This document shows, piece by piece, positions 44,446-51,769 of a stretch of 64,000 bases of DNA; position 1 is the stretch's first letter, and each line of letters begins with the position of its first letter. The DNA lies in assembly GCA_021776525.1 (NCBI GenBank), contig JAJFFT010000001.1, forward strand, positions 310,001 through 374,000, written 5' to 3'. The notes under the pieces are model-generated. The model had not been told where the DNA came from. It saw only the letters and a program-made list of their open reading frames with translations, and did not search any database. A program made the translations under genes and the position numbers. The stretch is from Robiginitomaculum sp. (GTDB lineage: Bacteria; Pseudomonadota; Alphaproteobacteria; Caulobacterales; Maricaulaceae).

Positions 44446-45323
44446 GCCTGCACGCTGTGAGCTTGTTCAAAGAAGACGCCCCGGCCAAAATCAATCTCAG
44501 CCTGCATGTCGCCCCGCTGGGACGCGACGGCTATCACACTTTGCACAGCCTTGTGATGTTTGCCGATTACGGGGACCGTCTGCACTTTGCACCGGCGCAG
44601 GATTTGCGTGTGGATGTTGAAGGCCCATTTGGTGATGGGCTGGATGGTGGACCTGATAACCTGATTGTTCGGGCTGCACAGGCATTACGCAATGCCTGTG
44701 CTATGCAAAAAGGCGCTCATATAACATTGCACAAGGCTTTGCCGGTGGCTTCGGGCATTGGCGGCGGGTCGGCGGATGCCGCGGCGGCCTTGCGCGGCCT
44801 AAACCGGCTCTGGGATTGCGGGTTGGACTTTGCACAGCTTGAGGCGCTGGGCGCTGCTTTGGGGTCCGATGTACCGGTCTGTGTGCAAAGTCGTGCACGG
44901 CTCATGTCTGGCCGAGGCGAGGTGTTGAACGATGGCCCGCACTGGCCGGTTTTGCACGGCGTGCTGGTTAATCCGGGCTGTGCCGTTTCAACGGCGCAGG
45001 TTTTTTCTCGCTTTGATGCGCTGGGTCATGGCACGGCGTCGGATGGCATGTCCTTTTCTGATGCAAAGAGCGTCAAAGCCGCCATCTCGCAGTTACAGAA
45101 AACTTCAAATGCCCTGACCCCGGCGGCGTGTGCCGAGGCCCCGGCCATTGCCATACTGCTTGACGCGTTGGCGGCATATCCGCAAGCCAAACTGGCGCGA
45201 TTGTGCGGTTCCGGGGCAACATGTCTGGCGCTGGTTGAGGGTCAGCAAGAGGCCGCTGATCTGGCGGCAGTATTGCACCAGGTGCACCCGAAACATTGGG
45301 TGCAGGCGGTTGAACTTCGCTGA
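44442..45323 (+). CDS. ispE: 4-diphosphocytidyl-2-C-methyl-D-erythritol kinase
   Basis: Phosphorylates CDP-methylerythritol in the MEP pathway to isoprenoids. The 293-residue GHMP kinase has the N-terminal APAKINLSLHVAPLGRDGYHTLHS, the ATP loop PVASGIGGGSADAAAALR (about 101-118), and the C-terminal glycine-rich ARLCGSGATCLAL. The start is GTG at 44442, overlapping the TPR stop (44443-44445). Length is normal. It converges on the MAPEG gene with 11 bases between. Confidence 0.95.
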   Translation: MSLHAVSLFKEDAPAKINLSLHVAPLGRDGYHTLHSLVMFADYGDRLHFAPAQDLRVDVEGPFGDGLDGGPDNLIVRAAQALRNACAMQKGAHITLHKALPVASGIGGGSADAAAALRGLNRLWDCGLDFAQLEALGAALGSDVPVCVQSRARLMSGRGEVLNDGPHWPVLHGVLVNPGCAVSTAQVFSRFDALGHGTASDGMSFSDAKSVKAAISQLQKTSNALTPAACAEAPAIAILLDALAAYPQAKLARLCGSGATCLALVEGQQEAADLAAVLHQVHPKHWVQAVELR

Positions 45324-45334
45324 ACCAAACGTGT

Positions 45335-45718
45335 TCATACCAACTTTTTGAGCAGACCGATCAGTGCACCGATCAATAAGATATAGCTTGGGAATGAGGT
45401 CATCACAGCACCGGGCATGCGGTTTTTTCCGGCTTTTCTATAGCCTAGAAAATAGACAACACGGCCAAGCAGAAAAATCAGGCCAAGACCGGCTGCCCAG
45501 CCAGGGTTAGCATATGTTGCAAAGCCGAAAATTGCCGGAATGAACAACACTAATTGTTCGGCTGTGTTGACCTGGATGCGGTGATATCGTTCCCACTGGG
45601 CATGGCCTGTTATTGCTGGTGCAGCGACGCCATATTTTTGCCGCGTGGCGCCAACGATCAGGATAAAAGCGGTATATTGCAGCAGTGCCAACAGTACGAT
45701 GAGAGCAATGATATCCAT
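45335..45718 (-). CDS. MAPEG family membrane protein
   Basis: A 127-residue inner-membrane protein of four helices in the MAPEG family (microsomal glutathione transferase-like). Diagnostic stretches are RIQVNTAEQLVLFIPAIFGFA (with the glutathione-site RxxNxxE pattern) and LGRVVYFLGYRKAGKNRMPGAV. Members detoxify lipophilic compounds with glutathione. AAGGAC precedes the ATG at 45718. It lies 40 bases downstream of the second GST gene on the same strand, so the two are probably co-transcribed, which fits a glutathione-dependent detoxification pair. Confidence 0.87.
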   Translation of the reverse strand: MDIIALIVLLALLQYTAFILIVGATRQKYGVAAPAITGHAQWERYHRIQVNTAEQLVLFIPAIFGFATYANPGWAAGLGLIFLLGRVVYFLGYRKAGKNRMPGAVMTSFPSYILLIGALIGLLKKLV

Positions 45719-45758
45719 AAGATAGTCCTTGGTGTTGTGTCAGATCAAACCGGTAAAT

Positions 45759-46376
45759 TCAGCCCGGCATTTGGGGCATAGAGGGGCGTTGCATTACGCT
45801 GTCGGCCCATTTTTTGACGTGCGCGACGTTGTTCGGCAGGGCGATATTCAAGAATCCGCAAACCATAAGGGCGGCCATCCCGGTAATGTCGGCAATCGAA
45901 AATTCTTCACCGGCAATAAATGGCCGGCCATCCGATATTTCTTTATCCAGCCATTCCAGTTTTTTGGGAAGGGCGCGGCGTAAAGAGGCTGCATAGTCGG
46001 GTGATTGTTCAAGCTTTTGCGCAAAAAACGGCATTTCGTGCAAACCGATAGAACCAACAGTGCTGAATAGTTGTTGTTCCATTCGGCGGGTCCACATCTC
46101 GATATTGGCTTGTTCGGCGGCGCTGCGCCCCATCAATGATGGGGCAGGATGCAGAACTTCAAAATAGCGACAAATGGCCAGGCTTTCGGTGATGATCTGG
46201 CCGTCATCCAGCTCCAGCACTGGAACTTCACCCAGGGAGTTTCTGGCCAGAAACGCAGCGGTCTTCGTGTCGCCGCCCATGACGTCGATCTGTGTGGTGG
46301 GGATGTCGAGGTTTTTCTCTGCCAGAAAGACCATAACGCGCATGCCATTGGGGCTGGTTCCATTATAGAGTTTCAT
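45759..46376 (-). CDS. Glutathione S-transferase
   Basis: A 205-residue GST. The thioredoxin half begins MKLYNGTSPNGMRVMVFLAEKNL, with Ser8-Pro9-Asn10 at the catalytic turn, and contains LGEVPVLELDDGQIITESLAICRYFE (about 48-73) with the glutathione-binding Glu-Ser. The C-terminal half is helical with the N-capping FSIADITGMAAL. AGGAG lies upstream of the ATG at 46376. It is divergent from the first arsR gene, and the 99-base gap holds a perfect inverted repeat. It is upstream of the MAPEG gene. The substrate is unknown. Confidence 0.88.
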   Translation of the reverse strand: MKLYNGTSPNGMRVMVFLAEKNLDIPTTQIDVMGGDTKTAAFLARNSLGEVPVLELDDGQIITESLAICRYFEVLHPAPSLMGRSAAEQANIEMWTRRMEQQLFSTVGSIGLHEMPFFAQKLEQSPDYAASLRRALPKKLEWLDKEISDGRPFIAGEEFSIADITGMAALMVCGFLNIALPNNVAHVKKWADSVMQRPSMPQMPG

Positions 46377-46415
46377 TTTGCCGTCTCCTGATTATAGTGT
46401 TTTTATTAAACCGAA

Positions 46416-46451
46416 TGGTTGACTAACGAAGTGACCTTTAATAGTCAACCA
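46416..46451. promoter_or_regulatory. Inverted repeat between GST and arsR, putative ArsR operator
   Basis: TGGTTGACTA (46416-46425) and TAGTCAACCA (46442-46451) are perfect 10-base arms around a 16-base spacer, midway between the GST and arsR starts. Each arm contains a TTGACT -35-like hexamer pointing inward. It could let one regulator control both genes. Confidence 0.6.
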
Positions 46452-46475
46452 ATAAGTTGAGTATATGGAGATACG

Positions 46476-46799
46476 ATGACTCCCAATCTTGATCAAACCT
46501 TTACGGCCCTGAGCGATGCCACGCGGCGCGCCATCGTTGCGCGTCTGGCACAGGGGGAAACCACATTGTCAGATATTGCCTGTCCGTTTGATATGTCGTT
46601 GACCGCAGTATCCAAGCATGTCCGCGTTTTGTCTGATGCTGGTCTGGTCAATGTCGTTAAACGCGGCCGAACCCGGTATTGCCAGTTGCAGGCTGGGCCG
46701 ATGAAAGACGCCGTTTCATGGTTGAACCATTATCAGGAATTTTGGGAAGACCGCTTTGCTGCATTGTCTCACCACCTTGAGAAAGACGAGCATGAATAA
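46476..46799 (+). CDS. ArsR-family transcriptional repressor (first copy)
   Basis: A 107-residue winged-helix repressor. The fold runs TFTALSDATRRAIVARLAQGE, then the recognition helix MSLTAVSKHVRVLSDAGLV, then the wing NVVKRGRTRYCQL. The metal-binding cysteine motif of metalloregulators is absent (only two cysteines: Cys51 or so in ACPF and one in the wing), so it is of the SdpR type, responding to something other than a metal. AHSA1 partners are common for this type. It overlaps the following AHSA1 gene by 8 bases. The ATG at 46476 follows ATGGAGATACG. Confidence 0.9.
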   Translation: MTPNLDQTFTALSDATRRAIVARLAQGETTLSDIACPFDMSLTAVSKHVRVLSDAGLVNVVKRGRTRYCQLQAGPMKDAVSWLNHYQEFWEDRFAALSHHLEKDEHE

Positions 46800-47286
46800 T
46801 TTATTTTTGAAATCCACTGCTGGTGATGAAACGGTCGAAGTTGAGGGTGTGTTTGCCGCGCCTATTGCGCGTGTCTATCGGGCCTGGACGGATCCTGCGG
46901 AAATGATGCAGTGGTTTGGACCGTCGCCAGGCTCTTTGCTGGCCGTGATCTGTGATCCGCGGGTCGGCGGGAAAATCTGTCTTGAACACAAGACCGAAGA
47001 GCATTTTCGCAACATCATTGAAGGGCAGTATTTAACCGTAGAGCCGAACCGCAAGCTGGTGTTCAGCTGGTCGCACATTATCACCCGTCTTGATGGCACC
47101 AAAGACGCCAGCCCGGTGTCCAAAGTGACCGTTGTGTTCGAAGAGGTGGGGGCACAGACAAGGGTGCACTTGTCTCATTCCGACATTGTGCGCCAGGCTG
47201 GTCGAGACGGTGTCAGTCAGGGTTGGAACGGCGCATTTATACAGTTTCGCGCTTTGGTTGGCGAATGGAATGCGAAAGCGCGTTGA
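46792..47286 (+). CDS. SRPBCC/AHSA1 domain protein (first copy)
   Basis: A 164-residue START-like (Bet v 1 fold) protein of the AHSA1 type: VEGVFAAPIARVYRAWTDPAEMMQWFGPS at the start, then GGKICLEHKTEEHFRNIIEGQYLTVEPNRKLVFSW and VTVVFEEVGAQTRVHLSHS. The fold encloses a hydrophobic ligand cavity; ligand unknown. The ATG at 46792 lies within the end of the arsR gene (stop 46797-46799), so translation is coupled. Genes of this type are usually autoregulated through their ArsR partner. It faces the second AHSA1 gene tail-to-tail, 24 bases apart. Confidence 0.85.
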   Translation: MNNLFLKSTAGDETVEVEGVFAAPIARVYRAWTDPAEMMQWFGPSPGSLLAVICDPRVGGKICLEHKTEEHFRNIIEGQYLTVEPNRKLVFSWSHIITRLDGTKDASPVSKVTVVFEEVGAQTRVHLSHSDIVRQAGRDGVSQGWNGAFIQFRALVGEWNAKAR

Positions 47287-47310
47287 GGGTGAATGCACCG
47301 CTCCAGAGGT

Positions 47311-47736
47311 TTAACCTGCGGCCTTTCGCAGTTCGGCCAGATGTTTGTCCCAACCGGCATCCAGTGCCATCAATAACCCCATGGCAGCTTCTCCGGCGGC
47401 GGCACTGATCCCCTCGTGAGTGAGTGAGAGCTTGGTGCCTTCATGGCATTCTTCCAGCGTCCAGATAACGGTGGTTAAAGCCCCGCCCAGTGGTTTGATA
47501 GTGAAGGTATAGACAAGGCGCACGGGTTTGTTCATCTCAAGGACTGTGCCCCAGCATTGTTTGGACACGGTGCCGTCTTCCCCTGTGCGGATCAGGGCAT
47601 AATCCTGATCAATGGCCAGATCGGCTTCGGCGGGATGAAACCACAGGGCCAGCTTGTCTTTGCGGGTCAGGAAATCCCAGACGGTTTCTCTGGGCGCAGC
47701 CAGGAAGATGGATTTATTGATGGTGGCATCAGTCAT
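47311..47736 (-). CDS. SRPBCC/AHSA1 domain protein (second copy)
   Basis: A 141-residue AHSA1-type protein: INKSIFLAAPRETVWDFLTRKDKLALWFHPAEA, then VLEMNKPVRLVYTFTIKPLGGALTTVIWTLEE and the C-terminal helix EAAMGLLMALDAGWDKHLAELRK. It shares the fold but little sequence with the first copy, so this is not a recent duplication. The ATG at 47736 overlaps the ArsR stop (47729-47731) by 8 bases, the same overlap as in the first pair. It is the last gene of the cupin-arsR-AHSA1 operon. Confidence 0.85.
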   Translation of the reverse strand: MTDATINKSIFLAAPRETVWDFLTRKDKLALWFHPAEADLAIDQDYALIRTGEDGTVSKQCWGTVLEMNKPVRLVYTFTIKPLGGALTTVIWTLEECHEGTKLSLTHEGISAAAGEAAMGLLMALDAGWDKHLAELRKAAG

Positions 47737-48061
47737 TGTCTTGTCTTTCTTTATGTTCAATAGCGGTTTTGAGGGCGTTAAGATTGTCGTTCCAGAAGTG
47801 GTTGAAATACTCCAGCCATTGTGCGGCGGATTTCAGGGCCTGGGGCTCCAGGTGATTGATCCGTTCTCGCCCCTTGGCCTGAACCGAAATCAGCCGGCCT
47901 TCTGCCAATATTGTCAGGTGCTTTTTGACGGCTCCGCGGGTGATATCGAAATGCTCGGAAACTTCGGCGATGGTCATGTCTTTTGTGCTCAAATGCATCA
48001 AAATCTGACGCCGTGTTGGATCCGCCAGCGCCCGAAAAACGCCTTGCTCAGCGCTTTTCAT
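47729..48061 (-). CDS. ArsR-family transcriptional repressor (second copy)
   Basis: A 110-residue winged-helix repressor: FRALADPTRRQILMHLSTKD, the recognition helix DITRGAVKKHLTILAEGRLI, then the wing SVQAKGRERINHL. It has no cysteine, so it is not a metal sensor. The start overlaps the cupin-gene stop by 4 bases (ATGA), and the end overlaps the AHSA1 gene by 8, so three genes form one tightly packed operon. The promoter of that operon carries a perfect inverted repeat (see 48516-48565), the likely target of this protein. Confidence 0.9.
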   Translation of the reverse strand: MKSAEQGVFRALADPTRRQILMHLSTKDMTIAEVSEHFDITRGAVKKHLTILAEGRLISVQAKGRERINHLEPQALKSAAQWLEYFNHFWNDNLNALKTAIEHKERQDND

Positions 48062-48504
48062 TGGCTTACCGGCACAAAGTCAAATTTGCCGTCCTGATAT
48101 AAAAAAGTGATACAATCCACATCAGAAATACATTTACTGATATGGGCCAGGCCGGCCGGTATTTTATAAAACGAGCCAGCGGGCAGTGCCATTTCTGTAT
48201 CTGGATCAGCACCAAGTGCAATATTGGTGATCGTTCCACTGATCACCATGCCGTACATGGTGGCCGATTTGACATGGGCCGGGCTGATCAGACCGGCGGG
48301 CAGGTGCACCATGGCCATATAAGCCTCGGCAAAACGATCACCCTGCAAAGGGGCAAACCCAACGCCTTCGCGGGTGGTTTCCCAATGTTGTAATGAAGGC
48401 GGAAGGTTGATGATTTGCGAATCGTCTGCGGCCAGCACAGGGGTTGTTGTGAGGCAGAACGATAGGGCAATAAAAATACGAATAGGGTTTATGTGGAAGG
48501 TCAC
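48058..48504 (-). CDS. Exported cupin-fold protein
   Basis: A 148-residue protein with a signal peptide (IRIFIALSFCLTTTPVLAADD). The rest reads like a ChrR-like single cupin barrel: MAMVHLPAGLISPAHVKSATMYGMVISGTITNIALG, then PAGSFYKIPAGLAHISKC. Three histidines (in MVHL, PAHV and LAHI) could bind a metal. The start is GTG at 48504, with AAGGATATATC upstream. It is the first gene of the cupin-arsR-AHSA1 operon, so its expression should be set by the ArsR. Function unknown; the signal places it in the periplasm. Confidence 0.75.
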   Translation of the reverse strand: MTFHINPIRIFIALSFCLTTTPVLAADDSQIINLPPSLQHWETTREGVGFAPLQGDRFAEAYMAMVHLPAGLISPAHVKSATMYGMVISGTITNIALGADPDTEMALPAGSFYKIPAGLAHISKCISDVDCITFLYQDGKFDFVPVSQ

Positions 48505-48515
48505 GATATATCCTT

Positions 48516-48565
48516 ATAATACCAAACAGTGATACTTTATATAATACCAAAAGGTATTATGTCAA
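48516..48565 (-). promoter_or_regulatory. Promoter and operator of the cupin-arsR-AHSA1 operon
   Basis: On the minus strand TTGACA (48565-48560) and TATAAA (48541-48536) are separated by 18 bases. Between them ATAATACC (48541-48548) and GGTATTAT (48553-48560) form a perfect 8-base inverted repeat with a 4-base AAAA centre. A third copy of the half-site, ATAATACC, lies at 48516-48523, 25 bases from the first and just downstream of the predicted start. Binding of the ArsR here would shut the promoter. Confidence 0.72.
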
Positions 48566-48673
48566 TATGGTGTAGTGAACGGCCACTGCCATCTGTAAAT
48601 TTGACTTGTACGGCTCCAGGCTTCATTAAGTCAGGCCATTTTCTGCGCGCAGCTTTTGTGGTGATCTGCCTTT

Positions 48674-49732
48674 ATGTCTTTGAACTTATCACTTGTTCTG
48701 GTTCTCGCTATCAGTGCCCTGGCATCCTTTCTGGTGACGTCTGTGGTGATCAGATTCCAGGTGCTTGACCATCCTAATGCCCGCTCGTCACATACGGTTT
48801 CAACGCCCAAGGCTGGCGGGCTGGGCATTATGGCCGGGGTGATGTTGGCGCTGGGTATAGCGGCATTGTTTGGCGGTCTGGCACAGCACGCGACGCAGAT
48901 TGTCATGCTGACCGTTCTGGGCTTGCTGACCGGGCTTTTGGGTTTTTATGATGATCTTCGAGATTTACCGGCGCGGCTAAAGTTTCTGCTGTTGGCTTTA
49001 TTGGCCCTTGGGGTGGCACTGAGTGCTTATCCGGTCAATCACTTTGCGCTGGATCAGGCACACATCGCCCTGCCATTTCTGGTGGCGATTGCCGGGACCG
49101 CACTGTGGGTTTTTGTGATCAGCAATGCCGCCAACTTTATGGACGGTTCTGATGGATTGATTACCGTTTCCGGGATCATTGCGGCGGCGGCTCTGGCCAT
49201 GTTGGCGCTGGACGCGGGCCAGGCTATTGCGGCGCTGATGGCGCTGTCCCTGATGGTCTCCTTGTTGGGATTTTTGCCGCTTAACATGCCACCGGCGAAG
49301 GTCTTTTTGGGGGATACCGGGGCGTTGTTTGTCGGCTTCTGGTTCGGCGGACTGACCTTGTTTTACGTTCATGACGGGCCGTCGGGCGCAGTATATGCGG
49401 CAGTGCTGGTTTTTATGCCGTGGCTGTCTGATGTGCTGCTGACCTTGGCGTGGAGGCTGGCCCATGGCCGCGATTTGCTGACCGCCCATAATGATCACGT
49501 TTTTCAACTGGCACTGCGGGCCGGGTTCAGCCATGCACAAGTGGCATTATTTGTGGCGCTGCAAATGGCTTTTTGCGGGACTTTGGCCTGGGTGTTCCGT
49601 GCCTCGGCGACCAGCGAATTACTGGCGCTGGCCGCGATGGCCAGTCTGGCCATCATCGGTCACTGGTGGGCCCGTGCCGCCTTTGCCGCTAATCAAGCGT
49701 CCGGCGATAACGGACCATCGCCAGGATACTGA
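48674..49732 (+). CDS. WecA/MraY-family undecaprenyl-phosphate sugar-phosphate transferase
   Basis: A 352-residue inner-membrane enzyme with about ten to eleven helices that would attach a sugar-1-phosphate to undecaprenyl phosphate and start a surface glycan. Family motifs are RSSHTVSTPKAGG near the N-terminus, the double aspartate in GFYDDLRDLP (about 100), NFMDGSDGL (about 157), FLGDTGALF (about 213) and the cytoplasmic HNDHVFQLAL. It resembles WecA/WbpL more than MraY because no peptidoglycan genes surround it. No other glycan genes are in the window. Its 3' end overlaps the convergent ABC permease gene by 44 bases. Confidence 0.87.
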   Translation: MSLNLSLVLVLAISALASFLVTSVVIRFQVLDHPNARSSHTVSTPKAGGLGIMAGVMLALGIAALFGGLAQHATQIVMLTVLGLLTGLLGFYDDLRDLPARLKFLLLALLALGVALSAYPVNHFALDQAHIALPFLVAIAGTALWVFVISNAANFMDGSDGLITVSGIIAAAALAMLALDAGQAIAALMALSLMVSLLGFLPLNMPPAKVFLGDTGALFVGFWFGGLTLFYVHDGPSGAVYAAVLVFMPWLSDVLLTLAWRLAHGRDLLTAHNDHVFQLALRAGFSHAQVALFVALQMAFCGTLAWVFRASATSELLALAAMASLAIIGHWWARAAFAANQASGDNGPSPGY

Positions 49733-50825
49733 CCACCGCGATCAGGGCCAGCAGCGGCCAGATATCGGCAAGGAGATCGGCCCGATCAGATCCTTTGAGC
49801 ATGATGCCGCGCACCAGTCGCATATAATGCGTCGCGGGTAATATCTCGCCCAACCACTGGGCCCATAACGGCATGCCGCGAAATGGAAACATAAAACCTG
49901 ATAACAAAATTTGTGGCAGCAAGAGGAAGACCATCATCTGCATGGCCTGCATTTGCGTGCGGGCCACGGTCGAGAATAAAAACCCGATCAGCAAATTGAC
50001 CAGTATATACAGTGTTGAAACCCATAAAAAGAGGATTTTTGAGCCCTCAAAAGGAATATCAAACAAGATACGCCCGGCGTTCAGCACCACAATGATCTGG
50101 ATATAGCCAACCAGTACATAGGGCGCGACTTTGCCGATCATTACCTCGACCGGGCGGGCCGGCATGGCCAACAGGTTTTCCATGGTGCCGCGTTCGGTTT
50201 CACGGGTCAGGGCAACCGCGGTCATCAATGTCATGGTCATGGTCAGAATGATGCCCAACAGGCCCGGAATGATGTTGTATTGGGTAATCCCGGCCGGGTT
50301 ATAGCGCCGTTGCAAGACAACTTCGATCGGCGGCGGCCCGGCGGCCAGTCCGGCCAGCGCGCCGGTAAATTCACGGGCCAGCCCGGTATTGATAATTTCG
50401 CCCGCCGCGGCCAGCGCACCGGACGAGGCCGACGGGTCGGTGGCATCGGCAATGACCAACATTTGTGGCCGTGTGCCACGGGCAATGTCGCGGCCAAAAT
50501 TTTCAGGTATTTCAAAAATGAAATTGATCTTGCCGGCCGCCATGGCGGCTTCGGCCTCTTCGGGACTGTCTGGTGCGATTGTGAAATCCACGAAGGTTGA
50601 ATTGGCAAAGGCTGTGACAACTGATCGTGAAAAAGCCGAATGATCACGGTCAATAATGGCCGAGGGCAAATGACGCGGGTCGGAATTGATGGCATAGGAG
50701 AACAGGATCAATTGCAGAACCGGAATGCCGATCATCATCGCAAAAGTCATGCGATCGCGGCGCATCTGGATAAATTCCTTGATCAGAATGGCCCCGATCC
50801 GGGCCAGAGAAAAACCGGTTTTCAT
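49689..50825 (-). CDS. ABC-2 type permease of an exporter (YhhJ-like)
   Basis: A 378-residue membrane protein with one N-terminal helix, a periplasmic region of about 130 residues, and about five C-terminal helices, the usual ABC-2 exporter layout. Family stretches are RDRMTFAMMIGIPVLQLILFSYAIN near the start and LLAMPARPVEVMIGKVAPYVLVGY in the middle. The C-terminus ends AMVRYRRTLD. It forms an exporter with the ATPase and HlyD genes; the start overlaps the ATPase stop by 4 bases. A second permease gene is not adjacent, so it probably works as a homodimer. The substrate is unknown; drug export is the usual family role. Confidence 0.88.
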   Translation of the reverse strand: MKTGFSLARIGAILIKEFIQMRRDRMTFAMMIGIPVLQLILFSYAINSDPRHLPSAIIDRDHSAFSRSVVTAFANSTFVDFTIAPDSPEEAEAAMAAGKINFIFEIPENFGRDIARGTRPQMLVIADATDPSASSGALAAAGEIINTGLAREFTGALAGLAAGPPPIEVVLQRRYNPAGITQYNIIPGLLGIILTMTMTLMTAVALTRETERGTMENLLAMPARPVEVMIGKVAPYVLVGYIQIIVVLNAGRILFDIPFEGSKILFLWVSTLYILVNLLIGFLFSTVARTQMQAMQMMVFLLLPQILLSGFMFPFRGMPLWAQWLGEILPATHYMRLVRGIMLKGSDRADLLADIWPLLALIAVVSILAMVRYRRTLD

Positions 50826-51769
50826 GCGAAATTATCCTTCACCTCTTTCATCAAGTGGATGAAGGCCTCTTCCAACCCGCTGGTGGTTTGGGTCCAATGC
50901 AAATCGGCGGTGTTACGCCATGGCGCAATAGCGGCCTTGAGCGCTTTTTTGTCGGGGCCGCTGACGTGCAGGGATGTGCCAAAGCGGGCGACCTGTTCGA
51001 TGCCGGGTGTGGATTTTAAGGCTTTGGACAAGACCCCCAATCCGGTCCCTTCAACCTTCCATGTGGTCAGGCCGATTTGGCTGGCAATGGTGTCCGAAGG
51101 GCCATCAATAAGCTTTTTGCCATAGGCAATATAGGCGATGAAATCGCATTGAACGGCTTCGTCCATATAATGGGTGCTGACCAAAATAGTGACCCCCTGA
51201 TCGGACAATTCGTGAATGGTTTCCCAGAACTCGCGCCGCGCCTTGGGATCGACCCCGGCGGTGGGTTCATCCAGCAAAAGCAATTTTGGGTCGTGCAGCA
51301 TGCACGCCGACAGGGCCAGACGTTGTTTCCACCCACCGGACAAGGTTCCGGCCAGCTGGTTTTTGCGCTCCGACAAACCCAGAGAGTCGAGGGCGGTGGT
51401 GACCCGTTCGGCCCGATTGTCCAACCCATACATGCGGGCCACAAAATGCAGGTTTTCGCCAATGGTCAGGTCTTCCCACAAGGAAAACCGCTGGGTCATA
51501 TAACCCACCTGGGTTTTAATTTTATCGGACTGGGTGATCACATCCCACCCCAAACAGGTGCCGGCCCCGTCTTCGGGTTTTAATAGGCCGCAAATCATCC
51601 GCAAAGTTGTGGTCTTGCCTGATCCATTAGGGCCTAAAAAACCATAAACCGCACCTTTGGGAACGCGCAGGTCAAAGTTATCGACCACTTTGCGTGTGCC
51701 ATAAATTTTGGTCATGCCGCGCACGTCAATGACGGGCTGCGGCTCCGTTTGTACGCCTTGTGCGGTCAT
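50822..51769 (-). CDS. ABC transporter ATP-binding protein of the exporter
   Basis: A 315-residue ATPase. Walker A is GPNGSGKTTTLRM, the Q-loop is YMTQRFSLWEDL, the signature is LSGGWKQRLAL, Walker B is LLLLDEPTAG, and the switch His is in VSTHYMDEA. Beyond the NBD there is a C-terminal domain of about 80 residues (WKVEGTGLGVLSK...), as in drug/nodulation exporters such as DrrA and YhiH. The start overlaps the HlyD stop by 4 bases, and the stop overlaps the permease start by 4 bases. All three act as one exporter. Confidence 0.92.
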   Translation of the reverse strand: MTAQGVQTEPQPVIDVRGMTKIYGTRKVVDNFDLRVPKGAVYGFLGPNGSGKTTTLRMICGLLKPEDGAGTCLGWDVITQSDKIKTQVGYMTQRFSLWEDLTIGENLHFVARMYGLDNRAERVTTALDSLGLSERKNQLAGTLSGGWKQRLALSACMLHDPKLLLLDEPTAGVDPKARREFWETIHELSDQGVTILVSTHYMDEAVQCDFIAYIAYGKKLIDGPSDTIASQIGLTTWKVEGTGLGVLSKALKSTPGIEQVARFGTSLHVSGPDKKALKAAIAPWRNTADLHWTQTTSGLEEAFIHLMKEVKDNFA

